Positions 19,657-27,264 of a stretch of DNA of 33,260 nt are shown here, piece after piece (the stretch's first letter is position 1; the number at the start of each line of letters is the position of its first letter). The DNA lies in contig JAJYYH010000061.1 of assembly GCA_021801255.1 (NCBI GenBank), forward strand, positions 1-33,260, read 5' to 3'. Under the pieces are notes generated by a model. It was not told the DNA's origin, did not search any database, and worked only from the letters and a program-made list of their open reading frames with translations. The DNA comes from Pseudomonadota bacterium (lineage in GTDB: Bacteria; Pseudomonadota; Alphaproteobacteria; Acetobacterales; Acetobacteraceae). The position numbers and the translations under genes were made by a program.

Positions 19657-20511
19657 TTAAGCGCCCCGCACGCCGAGCCTTCCGGCGAGATCTTGGATGA
19701 ACTGCCAAGCGACGCGCCCCGAGCGGCCGCCGCGCGTGACCGACCACTCAATGGCCTCGGCGCGCAGCGTCTCGGGGCTGATCGGCAGGCTCAGGGCGCC
19801 GGCATAGCCCTCGATCATGGCGAAAAATGTTTCCTGATCACAGTTGTGGAAGCCGATCCAGAGACCGAACCGATCAGAGAGCGAGACTTTTTCCTCTGTC
19901 GCTTCCGAGGGATTGATCGCGGTCGCGCGCTCGTTCTCGATCATATCGCGCGGCATCAGATGGCGGCGGTTGGAGGTGGCATAAAACAGCACATTCTCCG
20001 GCCGGCCCTCGATGCCACCATCGAGCACTGATTTCAATGCTTTGTAGTCAGCGTCCTCACGTTCGAAGGAAAGGTCGTCGCAGAAAATCAACACCCGTCG
20101 CCGTTCGCCGCGCAAGCCGCGAAGCAGCTCGGGGAGCGTCGCGATATCCTCGCGGTGGATTTCCACCAGCACCAGGCTGCCTTCATGCCTTTCATTCGCT
20201 TCGGCATGCACAGCCTTGACAAGAGAAGATTTTCCCATACCACGCGCCCCCCAAAGCATGGCATTGTTGGCGGGGAAGCCGGCAGCGAAGCGGAGCGTGT
20301 TTTCCAGCAGCAAGGTTTTCTGCCGCGCGATGCCCTGGAGCAGCCCGATCGCGACACGGGAGACGCGGGCTACCGGATGCAGAACCCGCGCCTCGGGATG
20401 CCAGACGAAGGCATCGGCGCCGGTGAGGTCGAGCGGCGCCGGAGCGGGAGGGGCGAGGCGTTCGAGGGCCGAGGCGATACGCAAGACAGCATCGAGAAGG
20501 CGCGGTTCCAT
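19657..20511 (-). CDS. DUF815-family AAA+ type ATPase
   Basis: A 284-residue ATP-binding protein of the DUF815 family, common in alphaproteobacteria and of unknown role. Walker A is GARGMGKSS (88-96), Walker B VLIFCDD (140-146), and sensor-like YATSNRRHLMPR follows, all typical. No signal peptide or membrane segment is seen. The start at 20511 is chosen because AGGAAG lies just upstream; the frame is open for 34 more codons that run through the divergent yajC promoter. The gene is divergent from yajC. A helicase-loader-like or chaperone-like role has been guessed for the fold but nothing here settles it. Confidence 0.85.
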   Translation of the reverse strand: MEPRLLDAVLRIASALERLAPPAPAPLDLTGADAFVWHPEARVLHPVARVSRVAIGLLQGIARQKTLLLENTLRFAAGFPANNAMLWGARGMGKSSLVKAVHAEANERHEGSLVLVEIHREDIATLPELLRGLRGERRRVLIFCDDLSFEREDADYKALKSVLDGGIEGRPENVLFYATSNRRHLMPRDMIENERATAINPSEATEEKVSLSDRFGLWIGFHNCDQETFFAMIEGYAGALSLPISPETLRAEAIEWSVTRGGRSGRVAWQFIQDLAGRLGVRGA

Positions 20512-20533
20512 TTTTCTTCCTGCGGGGGAGAGC

Positions 20534-20561
20534 TTGACGGGGAGGGGGGGCAAAGTATGGT
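20534..20561 (+). promoter_or_regulatory. Candidate yajC promoter
   Basis: TTGACG (20534-20539), a 16-nt spacer and TATGGT (20556-20561) make a reasonable promoter about 50 nt before the yajC start, in the divergent gap between the DUF815 gene and yajC. Called from the hexamers alone. Confidence 0.45.
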
Positions 20562-20611
20562 CCGCCGCCAGCTTCGGCAACCCCGGCTTCGGCCCATCGG
20601 AAAGATCCCCC

Positions 20612-20983
20612 ATGCTCCCCTCGCTGATTTCGCCCGCCTACGCCCAGAGCGTGAACTCGCTGATGGCCAACGCCACGCAATTCGCGCCCCTGGTGCTGAT
20701 TTTCGCGGTGTTCTACTTTCTTCTCATCCGCCCGCAGCAGCAGCGCCAGAAAGAGTTGAAGCGGTCGCTCGCGGCGCTCAAGCGCGGCGATCGGGTGGTG
20801 ACGGCGGGAGGGATTCTCGCGACCGTACAAAAACTCCGCGAGGGCTCGAACGAGGTCGAGGTCGAGATCGCACCCAATGTGCGGGTCATGGTGCTGCGCG
20901 AGACGATCAGCAGCGTGGTGAAGACGCAGGCGGCGAACGACGCAAAACCGCCGGCCAAGGTGACCGGCGGTGCGCAAAATTAA
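20612..20983 (+). CDS. yajC: Preprotein translocase accessory subunit YajC
   Basis: A 123-residue single-span membrane protein that associates with SecDF at the Sec translocon. The transmembrane segment is LVLIFAVFYFLLI (about 27-39), followed at once by the family signature RPQQQRQKELK and the GDRVVTAGGI segment of the cytoplasmic domain. The C-terminal tail, rich in Ala/Lys/Pro, is variable in the family. GGAAAG upstream supports this start. secD and secF, which usually follow yajC, are absent here; sodB comes next on the opposite strand with repeat copy C between. Confidence 0.94.
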   Translation: MLPSLISPAYAQSVNSLMANATQFAPLVLIFAVFYFLLIRPQQQRQKELKRSLAALKRGDRVVTAGGILATVQKLREGSNEVEVEIAPNVRVMVLRETISSVVKTQAANDAKPPAKVTGGAQN

Positions 20984-21014
20984 GGGGTCGCAAGGTACTA
21001 TCTCAGCAAAATAA

Positions 21015-21062
21015 GGCCAGGGCTCTGCCCTGGACCCGCTGGGGCCAGCGGCCCCAGACCCG
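21015..21062. repeat. Double-hairpin dispersed repeat, copy C
   Basis: The clearest copy: CCAGGGC-TCT-GCCCTGG (21017-21033), ACCCG, CTGGGGCC-AGC-GGCCCCAG (21039-21057), ACCCG. Stems of 7 and 8 bp are perfect with 3-nt loops. It fills the gap between the convergent ends of yajC and sodB, where it could stop transcription from both sides. Its inverse matches copy D closely, and the inverse of copy A shares the order of parts. Confidence 0.8.
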
Positions 21063-21070
21063 CGTCATGA

Positions 21071-21676
21071 TCAGCCGAGCTTGGCCTCGGCGAAGTCGTA
21101 ATTGGCGAGCTTGTCCAGCCAGTTCTGCACGTAATCGGGACGGCGGTTGCGGAAGTCGAGATAATAGCTGTGCTCCCAAACATCGCAGCCGAGCAGGGCC
21201 TGGCCCTCGCCGGTGGCGAGCGGGTTGGAGCCGTTCGGCGTTTTTGTCACCTTGAGCTTGCCATGCGCATCAAGGATCAACCACGCCCAGCCCGAGCCGA
21301 ACTGGCCAACGGCCGCGGCCTTGAAGGCCTCCTTGAACTGCGCCACGCCACCGAAATCCGCGATCAGCTTTTTCTCGAGCTTCCCCGGCATGCGCCCGCC
21401 ATGGGTGGGGCTCATCGCCGGCCAGAAAAGACTATGGTTCCAGTGCTGCCCGGCATTGTTGAACAAGGGCGCCATCTCGGGCTTGTTGTAGGAGAGCTTG
21501 ATGAGGTCTTCCAGCGACTTCCCCTTGAGCGTGGCATCCTTTTCGACGAAGCCGTTGACCGCGGTGACATAGGCCTGATGGTGCTTGTCGTGATGGAGTT
21601 CCATCGTCTCGGCGCACATGCCGTGGCTGGCCAGCGCGTCTTTCGCGTAGGGAAGGGGGGGGACTTCGAAGGCCAT
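21071..21676 (-). CDS. sodB: Superoxide dismutase, iron type
   Basis: A 201-residue Fe/Mn-family superoxide dismutase that converts superoxide to peroxide and oxygen. Metal ligands are His28 (MELHHDKHH), His81 (WNHSLFW), Asp165 and His169 (CDVWEHSYY). Gln77 in NNAGQHWNH sits at the position that carries Gln in iron enzymes, and the Mn-enzyme Gln around residue 149 is absent (NGSNP), so Fe is favoured. GGAGAAAAG precedes the start at 21676; the open frame runs further upstream but is not conserved. No signal peptide, so cytoplasmic. It faces yajC across repeat copy C. Confidence 0.95.
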   Translation of the reverse strand: MAFEVPPLPYAKDALASHGMCAETMELHHDKHHQAYVTAVNGFVEKDATLKGKSLEDLIKLSYNKPEMAPLFNNAGQHWNHSLFWPAMSPTHGGRMPGKLEKKLIADFGGVAQFKEAFKAAAVGQFGSGWAWLILDAHGKLKVTKTPNGSNPLATGEGQALLGCDVWEHSYYLDFRNRRPDYVQNWLDKLANYDFAEAKLG

Positions 21677-21825
21677 GGACTTTTCTCCTGCTAGGGCGGG
21701 ATGAACCGCATGCGCCACGCGACCGGCCGAGGCCGCCGAGGCGGGGCCGACGCCAAACCAGACCGCGCCCGTTCGGTTTCGCTGACTTTTCCCTTGCTAT
21801 TGGTCCGGGGGTCCGGCGTCAAGGC

Positions 21826-21835
21826 GGGGGGGGGG
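21826..21835. repeat. G10 homopolymer upstream of the HEPN gene
   Basis: Ten consecutive G residues, at the switch from GC-rich to AT-rich sequence, 75 nt before the start of the HEPN gene. Tracts of this length can slip during replication. No gene is known to depend on it here. Confidence 0.7.
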
Positions 21836-21847
21836 TTACGGGTATCG

Positions 21848-21868
21848 AATAGCTTTCGATGAGCTATT
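21848..21868. promoter_or_regulatory. Operator-like inverted repeat before the HEPN gene
   Basis: AATAGCT (21848-21854) and AGCTATT (21862-21868) form a perfect 7-bp dyad with a 7-nt spacer. A possible -10 box, TATATT (21868-21873), touches its right arm; its -35 (TCGAAT, 21845-21850) is poor. A repressor or the encoded protein itself may bind here. The ATG is 42 nt downstream. The remainder of 21677-21910 shows nothing else clear. Confidence 0.4.
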
Positions 21869-21910
21869 ATATTTCTGTCGTCTTTGTAGGAACAGATGGG
21901 GGCATAAAAT

Positions 21911-22996
21911 ATGGCAGAGAGCACAAATAACATCGAGGAACTTATTAAGCATCAAAGAAATTTAGACGAAACGACCATATTTCCATTCTGGACTGCCTTG
22001 CCGGACAATCTCATCGGATTTCAAAGCTGTGAGCTTCTTCCTGGGGTAACTTTAAGGAAGCTACTTAATCACGACGATCTCGAAGAATATCAGGGCATGT
22101 GGGAGAATTTTAAAAAAACGCCTATGGGCGGAATTATGAAAACTTGGCTCGAGCCTAACATGATGCTAGTTGTTGAAGGAAAGAACTACTTAAAAGGCTT
22201 TTTATGTCGCGCAAAAGAAAAATTTGGCGATAAAGTATTGGACAATTATTCTGAAATTCACACAAGTGATTATCTGGCGTTCAGGCAAGTTTTGTGCTGT
22301 CTTTTTTTGTTAAAACCGTGCCATCTTGAATTTTGTGACAATCATTTTGTAATAAATTACGACAAAGATGGAAATGTCATTGGCGGTTCTTATGGTCCCA
22401 TGTTACCCTCTAAAAACATAACCACTACAGCGGTTTCGGTATATTATGATGATACAAACTATACAAAAAATCAAATAAAAAAAGAATATTTAATTTCTAT
22501 GTTCTCTCGAATGGAAATGTATTACTCTCCAATTTTTCTTCATGAGCGAATTTCTGTTGCTTTGGGATGTTTCTGGAGCTTTATCTCGACATCAAGTTTG
22601 GAATCTGCGTACCTTAGCTTGGTGACTGTGCTAGAAGCCCTTATAAGCACCGGGAAAACGGAAATCAGCTACCAACTCGCCGAACGCATTGCCGTCCTTC
22701 TTGGAGATAATCTAGGAGAGCGAAAAGAATTTTTTTATAAAATAAAAAGAATATACGCCGATAGAAGTAAATTTATTCATGGCAATAGTGAGATTAAAAA
22801 AGGGCCACTCACCTGGAATCAGCCCTTTGTTAGTGCAAAGCGCGTGTCAGTTAATATCAATACATTTCGTGATCTTATGAGGATAACAATAGCTTCGCTT
22901 GTAAAGATTATTTCAGATGATAACTATATCTCCGTTGTGCAGAATAAGAAAGATGCTGATCTAGATGAATATTTTTTAAATAAACTGTTCTCCTAA
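21911..22996 (+). CDS. Orphan AT-rich gene with Apea-like HEPN domain
   Basis: A 361-residue protein with a C-terminal region (about 215-345) resembling the Apea-like HEPN domain: AYLSLVTVLEALIS (233-246), SYQLAERIAVLLG (253-265) and the RX4H motif RSKFIH (Arg285, His290). HEPN proteins of this kind are often RNases in defence or toxin systems. The N-terminal 200 residues contain FWTALPDN and a central Cys/aromatic-rich stretch and match nothing I recognise. The gene is far richer in A+T than its neighbours (only 8 G/C in 22441-22500) and uses codons such as AGA, TTA and ATA, a sign of transfer. GGGGG lies 8 nt before the ATG. No partner gene adjoins on the same strand. HEPN assignment moderately sure; function unknown. 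Confidence 0.7.
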   Translation: MAESTNNIEELIKHQRNLDETTIFPFWTALPDNLIGFQSCELLPGVTLRKLLNHDDLEEYQGMWENFKKTPMGGIMKTWLEPNMMLVVEGKNYLKGFLCRAKEKFGDKVLDNYSEIHTSDYLAFRQVLCCLFLLKPCHLEFCDNHFVINYDKDGNVIGGSYGPMLPSKNITTTAVSVYYDDTNYTKNQIKKEYLISMFSRMEMYYSPIFLHERISVALGCFWSFISTSSLESAYLSLVTVLEALISTGKTEISYQLAERIAVLLGDNLGERKEFFYKIKRIYADRSKFIHGNSEIKKGPLTWNQPFVSAKRVSVNINTFRDLMRITIASLVKIISDDNYISVVQNKKDADLDEYFLNKLFS

Positions 22997-23061
22997 GACT
23001 GCGCTGGAACGATAGATTGCCGCACCAGCGAATTAAGAACGCTGCCGAGGCGGCGCATTAC

Positions 23062-23586
23062 TCAAATCAATGCCGCAAGATCAGGCGCTTGAATGCCGCG
23101 CTGAAAGGCCAGAAGGTCGAGCGACGGCGGCTCGGTGCCGGAAACAATCGAGCAGCAGGCGTGGGCTTGGCCGCGGTGGTGGGTTTGGTGGTTGAAGAGG
23201 TGCGCCAGGAGGTCGGCGAGGGGCTGCTCGTGGGGTTTTCCCGCCATGGTGCGATAGGCGATCGGGCGCGCGAGGGTTGGCGCGTCGTAGGTGTCAATCA
23301 GCGCGATCAGGCGGGCGTCCTCGGCCAGGCGGGCGCGGGTGAGGGCGGCGCGGTCCTCGAACAGGATGGCGTCAAGCCGGTCGGGGGCGTCGCCCGTGCC
23401 GGTCAGCCGGTGCAGCCAGATGCGATCGGTGACCAAAAGATGGTTGAGGGTGCCGTGCAGGCTGCCGAAAAAGACCCCTGTCGGCCGGCGATAGGCGTCC
23501 TCGGGCAGGGCGAGGGCGGCGGCGTAAATCCGCGCGTTGGCCCATTTGTTGTAAGCGGCGAGCTGGCGGAACAGGGCTAGGGCCAT
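23062..23586 (-). CDS. DinB-family metalloprotein
   Basis: A 174-residue four-helix-bundle protein of the DinB/YfiT family. The metal-site histidines are His49 (LNHLLVTD), His133 and His137 (LFNHQTHHRGQAH). The family opening LFRQLAAYNKWANARIY is present. Members include thiol transferases and stress-induced proteins; most are uncharacterised. GGAG 8 nt upstream supports the start. The base composition matches the genome, unlike the HEPN gene with which it converges. The gap 22997-23061 holds only a 6-bp dyad (CGCTGG/CCAGCG, 23002-23030). Confidence 0.88.
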   Translation of the reverse strand: MALALFRQLAAYNKWANARIYAAALALPEDAYRRPTGVFFGSLHGTLNHLLVTDRIWLHRLTGTGDAPDRLDAILFEDRAALTRARLAEDARLIALIDTYDAPTLARPIAYRTMAGKPHEQPLADLLAHLFNHQTHHRGQAHACCSIVSGTEPPSLDLLAFQRGIQAPDLAALI

Positions 23587-23645
23587 GGGCGGCGCTCCGT
23601 GCTGTTTGTGATCGCGGGCTCAGTGTGGCAGGCGGAGAGGGGTCG

Positions 23646-23843
23646 TCACGCGGCGGCCGCCGGGGTCGATTGGCTCGTGCGGAGCCGCATATTGAGCACC
23701 TCGATGCCGACCAGGCGGCCGGCCTCGTCCATGTCGAGCATGATTCCCGGTTCTACCTCGCGGGTTTCCGCGATCGCCGTCCCTTTGGGCGCAAGGCGGA
23801 CATAGAGGGCATCCGCGTCCGGATCGTAGCTGGTCGTAATCAT
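23646..23843 (-). CDS. DUF2283-family small protein
   Basis: A 65-residue protein whose sequence (YDPDADALYVRL, then TREVEPGIMLDMDEAGRLVGIEVLN) is a typical DUF2283 domain. Its ATG overlaps the stop of the DUF4258-like gene by 4 nt, so the two are translated together. DUF2283 proteins often lie beside DUF4258 proteins, an arrangement read by others as toxin-antitoxin-like; which would be the antitoxin is not known to me. No DNA-binding motif is evident. The DinB gene starts 59 nt further on the same strand. Confidence 0.85.
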   Translation of the reverse strand: MITTSYDPDADALYVRLAPKGTAIAETREVEPGIMLDMDEAGRLVGIEVLNMRLRTSQSTPAAAA

Positions 23844-24028
23844 CGTGAGGCTCCTCGGTCGAAATGCGTGGTCACGATCACCATTTCATCACCATTCCGA
23901 CGATATACCACCCGCAGAATGCGTCCAGCGGACTCGGGAATTGCCCCGAAGGCTCGCGTCAAGGTCGCGTCGAGCGGATCATGCCGGGTGTAGTCTGGCA
24001 TCGTGACCGTTGCTAGCTTTCTTTCCAT
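23840..24028 (-). CDS. DUF4258-like small protein
   Basis: A 62-residue protein upstream of, and overlapping, the DUF2283 gene. The segment ILRVVYRRNGDEMVIVTTHFDR resembles the C-terminal half of DUF4258 domains, which share a compact fold suspected to be RelE-like. The start at 24028 is chosen for AGAAG 8 nt upstream; the frame opens to 24079, inside repeat copy D. It would be transcribed first of the pair. Together they look like a small toxin-antitoxin-type module, but no activity is shown. It is short for DUF4258 and may be a truncated form. Confidence 0.65.
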   Translation of the reverse strand: MERKLATVTMPDYTRHDPLDATLTRAFGAIPESAGRILRVVYRRNGDEMVIVTTHFDRGASR

Positions 24029-24066
24029 AATAAATCTTCTGCGGCATTTATGCGCTTGAGAAATGG

Positions 24067-24119
24067 GGTCTGGGGCCAATGGCCCCAGCGGGTCGAGGGC
24101 AGCGCCCTCGCCTTTTTTT
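24067..24119. repeat. Double-hairpin dispersed repeat, copy D, with T-run
   Basis: GGGT, CTGGGGCC-AAT-GGCCCCAG (24070-24088), CGGGT, CGAGGGC-AGC-GCCCTCG (24094-24110), then CC and T7 (24113-24119). Both stems are perfect. The inverse strand reads like copy C. Read on the + strand, a hairpin followed by T7 is a good intrinsic terminator, yet no + gene ends here; on the minus strand it lies between aminopeptidase P and the DUF4258 gene. Confidence 0.8.
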
Positions 24120-24121
24120 AA

Positions 24122-25894
24122 CTAAACCTCCGCACAAGCGGCTTCGAGCCAGGTTCGCGCGTCGGGCGGCAAATCGGGCGCAAGTTCGGCCACGACGCGC
24201 CGGTGGTAGGCATTGAGCCAGGCGCGTTCCTCGGCAGTCAGGGCGGCAGCGTCGATGAGCGTGCGGTCGAACGGCGCAAGCGTCAGGGTTTCGAAGCGGA
24301 GAAACGCTTTTCCGCCGCCGCCGAGGTCGGCGGCGGGCTGCACGAGGAGCAGGTTTTCCAGGCGGATGCCGTATTCGTCGGGCGCGTAGAAGCCGGGCTC
24401 GTTGGAGAGGATCATGCCTGGTGCGAGCGGCACCGGGCGTGCGGTGCGGGAGATGCCGGCCGGGCCTTCATGCACCGAGAGGTAGCTGCCGACGCCGTGG
24501 CCAGTGCCGTGGTCATAGTCGAGCCCCTGTTGCCAGAGCGCCCGGCGGGCGAAGGCGTCGAGATGGAGACCGGCGAGGCCTTGCGGGAAAACCAGCGCAG
24601 CCAGCGCGACATGGCCCTTGAGGATGCGGGTAAAGCGATCGCGGAGTGACGCCGGCGGCGCTGCCGGCCCGCTCCACAGCGTGCGGGTGACGTCGGTGGT
24701 GCCGTCGAGATACTGGGCCCCAGAATCTATTAAATAAAGCGTGTTATCGCCGATCGTTCGATCTGTTTCTGCGTTGACGCGATAGTGGATGATGGCGCCG
24801 TGCGGGCCGGCGGCGGAGATTGCCGGGAAACTTTCGCCGCGAAAATTTTTCTCCGCCGCGCGGAATGAGAGGAGTTTTTCGGCGGCCGAGATTTCGCTCT
24901 CCGCCCTGCCCTGCTCGCTCATATGGTGGAGAAACCGGCAGAGAGCGATGCCGTCGCGGCGATGCGCGGCGCGGGCGCCGGCCTGCTCGGTCGGGTTCTT
25001 GCATGCCTTGGGCAGCAAGCAAGGATCGGGCGCCACGATGATTTTGGCCCCGGCGGCGCGCAGCGTCTCGGCGAACCATACCGGGCTTGCCGATGGGTCC
25101 ACCAGCACCCCCTGCCCGGCCAGCGCGGCCAGCGCGTCGGGCAGCGCCGCCGGCTCGGCGATTTGCACCTCGGGGCCGAGCCAGGCGCGGGTTTCAGGCG
25201 GCAGCTTTTCCGCCGCCATGAACAGCGCGGCGCGCCCGTCGGCGTGCAGGAGGGCGAAGCCGAGGGCGACGGGCGTGAAGGGCACATCGCTGCCGCGGAT
25301 ATTGAGCAGCCAGTTGATCGCGGCGGGATCGCTGAGCACGGCCGCCGCCGCGCCGCGTTCGGCGAGGCCGCTGGCGATGGCGGCGCATTTGGCGCGAGCG
25401 GCCTCCCCGGCGAAGACGAGATCGTGCGGCATGGCGGGGGCTAATGGCGGCGCCGGGCGATCCCGCCAGAGCGGGTCGATCGGGTTGGCGATCGGGGCCA
25501 TGGCAAGGCCGGCGTCGCGAAACCGCGCCAGCCCCTCCTCGCTGATCAGCCAGGGATCGTAGCCGATGCGTGCGCCCTGCGGGGCGTGGCCGGCGAGCCA
25601 GGCTTGCGGTGGGGTCACGGTGATATGGCAGCGCTCCCAGAGCGCGGGGTTGGTCTCGGCGGCGGCTTGGAGGGTGTAGCGGCCATCGGTGAAGAGTGCG
25701 GCGCGGTCGGCCAGGACCACGGCGAGGCCAGCGCTGCCGGTGAAGCCGCTGAGCCAGGCGAGGCGCTCGGCGCTCGGAGGCACATATTCGCCGAGATGCT
25801 CGTCGGCACGCGGCTGGATGAAGCCAGCGACGCCCAAAGCAGCGAGGGCAGCACGGAGTGCAGCGAGTCGTTTAACAGAAATTTCATAACTCAT
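24122..25894 (-). CDS. Xaa-Pro aminopeptidase P (M24B, long form)
   Basis: A 590-residue M24-family peptidase that removes an N-terminal residue before proline. It is the long, three-domain type: two creatinase-like N-terminal domains (opening RADEHLGEYVPP and SGFTGSAGLAVVL, then 160-290) and a pita-bread catalytic domain. Metal ligands are Asp390 and Asp401 (DSGAQYLDGTTDVTR), His466 (DHGTGHGVG), Glu499 (NEPGFY) and Glu513 (RLENLL). His475 in SVHEGP is also conserved. The start at 25894 opens at the conserved domain; an ATG at 25918 (8 residues longer) is possible and neither has a clear ribosome binding site. Cytoplasmic. The stop is next to repeat copy D. Confidence 0.92.
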   Translation of the reverse strand: MSYEISVKRLAALRAALAALGVAGFIQPRADEHLGEYVPPSAERLAWLSGFTGSAGLAVVLADRAALFTDGRYTLQAAAETNPALWERCHITVTPPQAWLAGHAPQGARIGYDPWLISEEGLARFRDAGLAMAPIANPIDPLWRDRPAPPLAPAMPHDLVFAGEAARAKCAAIASGLAERGAAAAVLSDPAAINWLLNIRGSDVPFTPVALGFALLHADGRAALFMAAEKLPPETRAWLGPEVQIAEPAALPDALAALAGQGVLVDPSASPVWFAETLRAAGAKIIVAPDPCLLPKACKNPTEQAGARAAHRRDGIALCRFLHHMSEQGRAESEISAAEKLLSFRAAEKNFRGESFPAISAAGPHGAIIHYRVNAETDRTIGDNTLYLIDSGAQYLDGTTDVTRTLWSGPAAPPASLRDRFTRILKGHVALAALVFPQGLAGLHLDAFARRALWQQGLDYDHGTGHGVGSYLSVHEGPAGISRTARPVPLAPGMILSNEPGFYAPDEYGIRLENLLLVQPAADLGGGGKAFLRFETLTLAPFDRTLIDAAALTAEERAWLNAYHRRVVAELAPDLPPDARTWLEAACAEV

Positions 25895-26039
25895 GCTATT
25901 ACCATGCGTTTTATGCATAACAGTTTCGTTTTCTTCGCACCTGCACAATAAACCTGGGCGGCGCATATCTCCGGCCAGACCCCGTGTCGGGCATGGCCAA
26001 GCCATATTCCGCCACGGCCCACGTTAAGGACAGAATGCC

Positions 26040-26375
26040 ATGACCATCGACTTCGCCAAATTCGAATTTTTTTCCACCCTACCGGCCACGCGCCCGGCCG
26101 CGAAGTCAGGGCATCGCGGGGCGCGGCGCCCTGGGCGGCCGCTGTTGGCTCGGGCGCTCGCCGGGCTCGCCCATGTCCTGACCCGCGCCGCGCGTGCGGT
26201 TAGCGAAAGCGCCGAGCGCCGCGCGGTGCTCAATGAGCTGGCCCGGCTTTCGGATCGCGAACTCGCCGATATCGGTCTGACGCGCGGCGATCTGCCGATG
26301 CTGTTCGACCCAGTGTTCGGCGCCAAGCGCGAAGCCGCGCGGAACGAGCGCACGGCCGGGCTGCGCTCGGCCTGA
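26040..26375 (+). CDS. DUF1127 (YjiS-like) domain protein
   Basis: A 111-residue protein with a C-terminal DUF1127 motif (LARLSDRELADIGLTRGDLP, about 67-86), found in small, arginine-rich alphaproteobacterial proteins, some of which bind RNA or affect phosphate and carbon metabolism. The N-terminal 55 residues are basic and unconserved. AAGGA 9 nt upstream supports the start. It converges with prmA, the two stops being 7 nt apart. The 145-nt gap upstream, shared with aminopeptidase P, shows no clear promoter. Confidence 0.85.
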   Translation: MTIDFAKFEFFSTLPATRPAAKSGHRGARRPGRPLLARALAGLAHVLTRAARAVSESAERRAVLNELARLSDRELADIGLTRGDLPMLFDPVFGAKREAARNERTAGLRSA

Positions 26376-26382
26376 GCGCGGC

Positions 26383-27264
26383 TCATCGCGGCTTGCCGAG
26401 GACCAGTGTGGTCCAGGCCCCGACGGGCTGACGGCCGCACAGCACCAGCCCCTGGCGGCGATGCGCCGCCAGCACCATCCGTTCCTGGCGCGCAAGTAAC
26501 CCCGCCAGGATCGCGATCCCGCCGGGTGCCAGGTGGCCGGAGAGGTCGCGCGCCATGGCGGCGAGCGGGCGGGCGAGGATATTGGCCAGCACCAGATCGA
26601 ACGGCGGCGCTCCCTTGAGCGGGCGCTGCCGCCAGCCATCCGAACGCATCACCCGCACGCGGCGCGCCAGACCATTGCGCGCCGCGTTCTCGCGCGCGAT
26701 CCGCACCGCGAAGGGGTCGAGATCGGCAGCGAGCACGTTGCGATGAAACAGCCGCGCCGCCGCCATGGCGAGAATCCCCGAGCCAGTGCCAAGATCGAGG
26801 ATGCGCGCCGGGCGGCGACGCAATCGCTCCAGCGCGCGGAGACAGCCTTGCGTCGAGCCGTGCTCGCCCGAGCCGAAAGCCAGCCCGGCATCGAGGGTGA
26901 GAGTAATGCGCCCGGCTATTTCGTGGCGGGGAAGATGCGTCGGGCGGAGCTGAAAACGCCGCCCGATCAGTTGCGCGGGAAAAGCCGCGCGATTGCGCGC
27001 GAGCCAGCCCGCGGCCTCGGTGGCACGGCACGAGAGCGCGGGCTGCGCCCCGCTCGCCAGGGCGGCGAGGGCCAGCGCGTTGGCGAGTTTCTCGTCGCCC
27101 TCCCCGCGTCGCTTGATCCCCTCGACGCGCCAGCGCCCCGTGCCTTCCTCGCGAAACCAGCCGACGCTGCGGCAGACCGTTTCGAACGCCGCCCGATAGA
27201 CCGCGACCGCCTCGATGCCAACCACGACGCTAAGGGTTTCGAGCGGCGGGAGGGAGCGGCTCAT
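26383..27264 (-). CDS. prmA: Ribosomal protein L11 methyltransferase
   Basis: A 293-residue SAM-dependent enzyme that trimethylates ribosomal protein L11. The PrmA signature LDAGLAFGSGEHGSTQGCL is at 124-142, SAM motif I is ILDLGTGSGILAM (155-167), and VLANILARPL (225-234) is the family's catalytic-loop motif. Its start overlaps the uvrD stop by 4 nt (ATGA, minus strand), so the two are probably co-transcribed. Length is as expected. The N-terminal substrate-recognition domain is present (1-100), though it lacks recognisable similarity to E. coli PrmA by eye. Confidence 0.93.
   Translation of the reverse strand: MSRSLPPLETLSVVVGIEAVAVYRAAFETVCRSVGWFREEGTGRWRVEGIKRRGEGDEKLANALALAALASGAQPALSCRATEAAGWLARNRAAFPAQLIGRRFQLRPTHLPRHEIAGRITLTLDAGLAFGSGEHGSTQGCLRALERLRRRPARILDLGTGSGILAMAAARLFHRNVLAADLDPFAVRIARENAARNGLARRVRVMRSDGWRQRPLKGAPPFDLVLANILARPLAAMARDLSGHLAPGGIAILAGLLARQERMVLAAHRRQGLVLCGRQPVGAWTTLVLGKPR

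Noticed and set aside
18600-19700. A 366-codon open frame on the + strand
   Set aside because: Antisense to the IlvD/Edd-family dehydratase, whose cluster cysteines are intact.
21911-24028. One multi-gene defence island joining the HEPN gene, DinB-family gene and DUF4258/DUF2283 pair
   Set aside because: The HEPN gene lies on the opposite strand and has a very different composition from the other three genes, so shared origin or function is not supported by the sequence.
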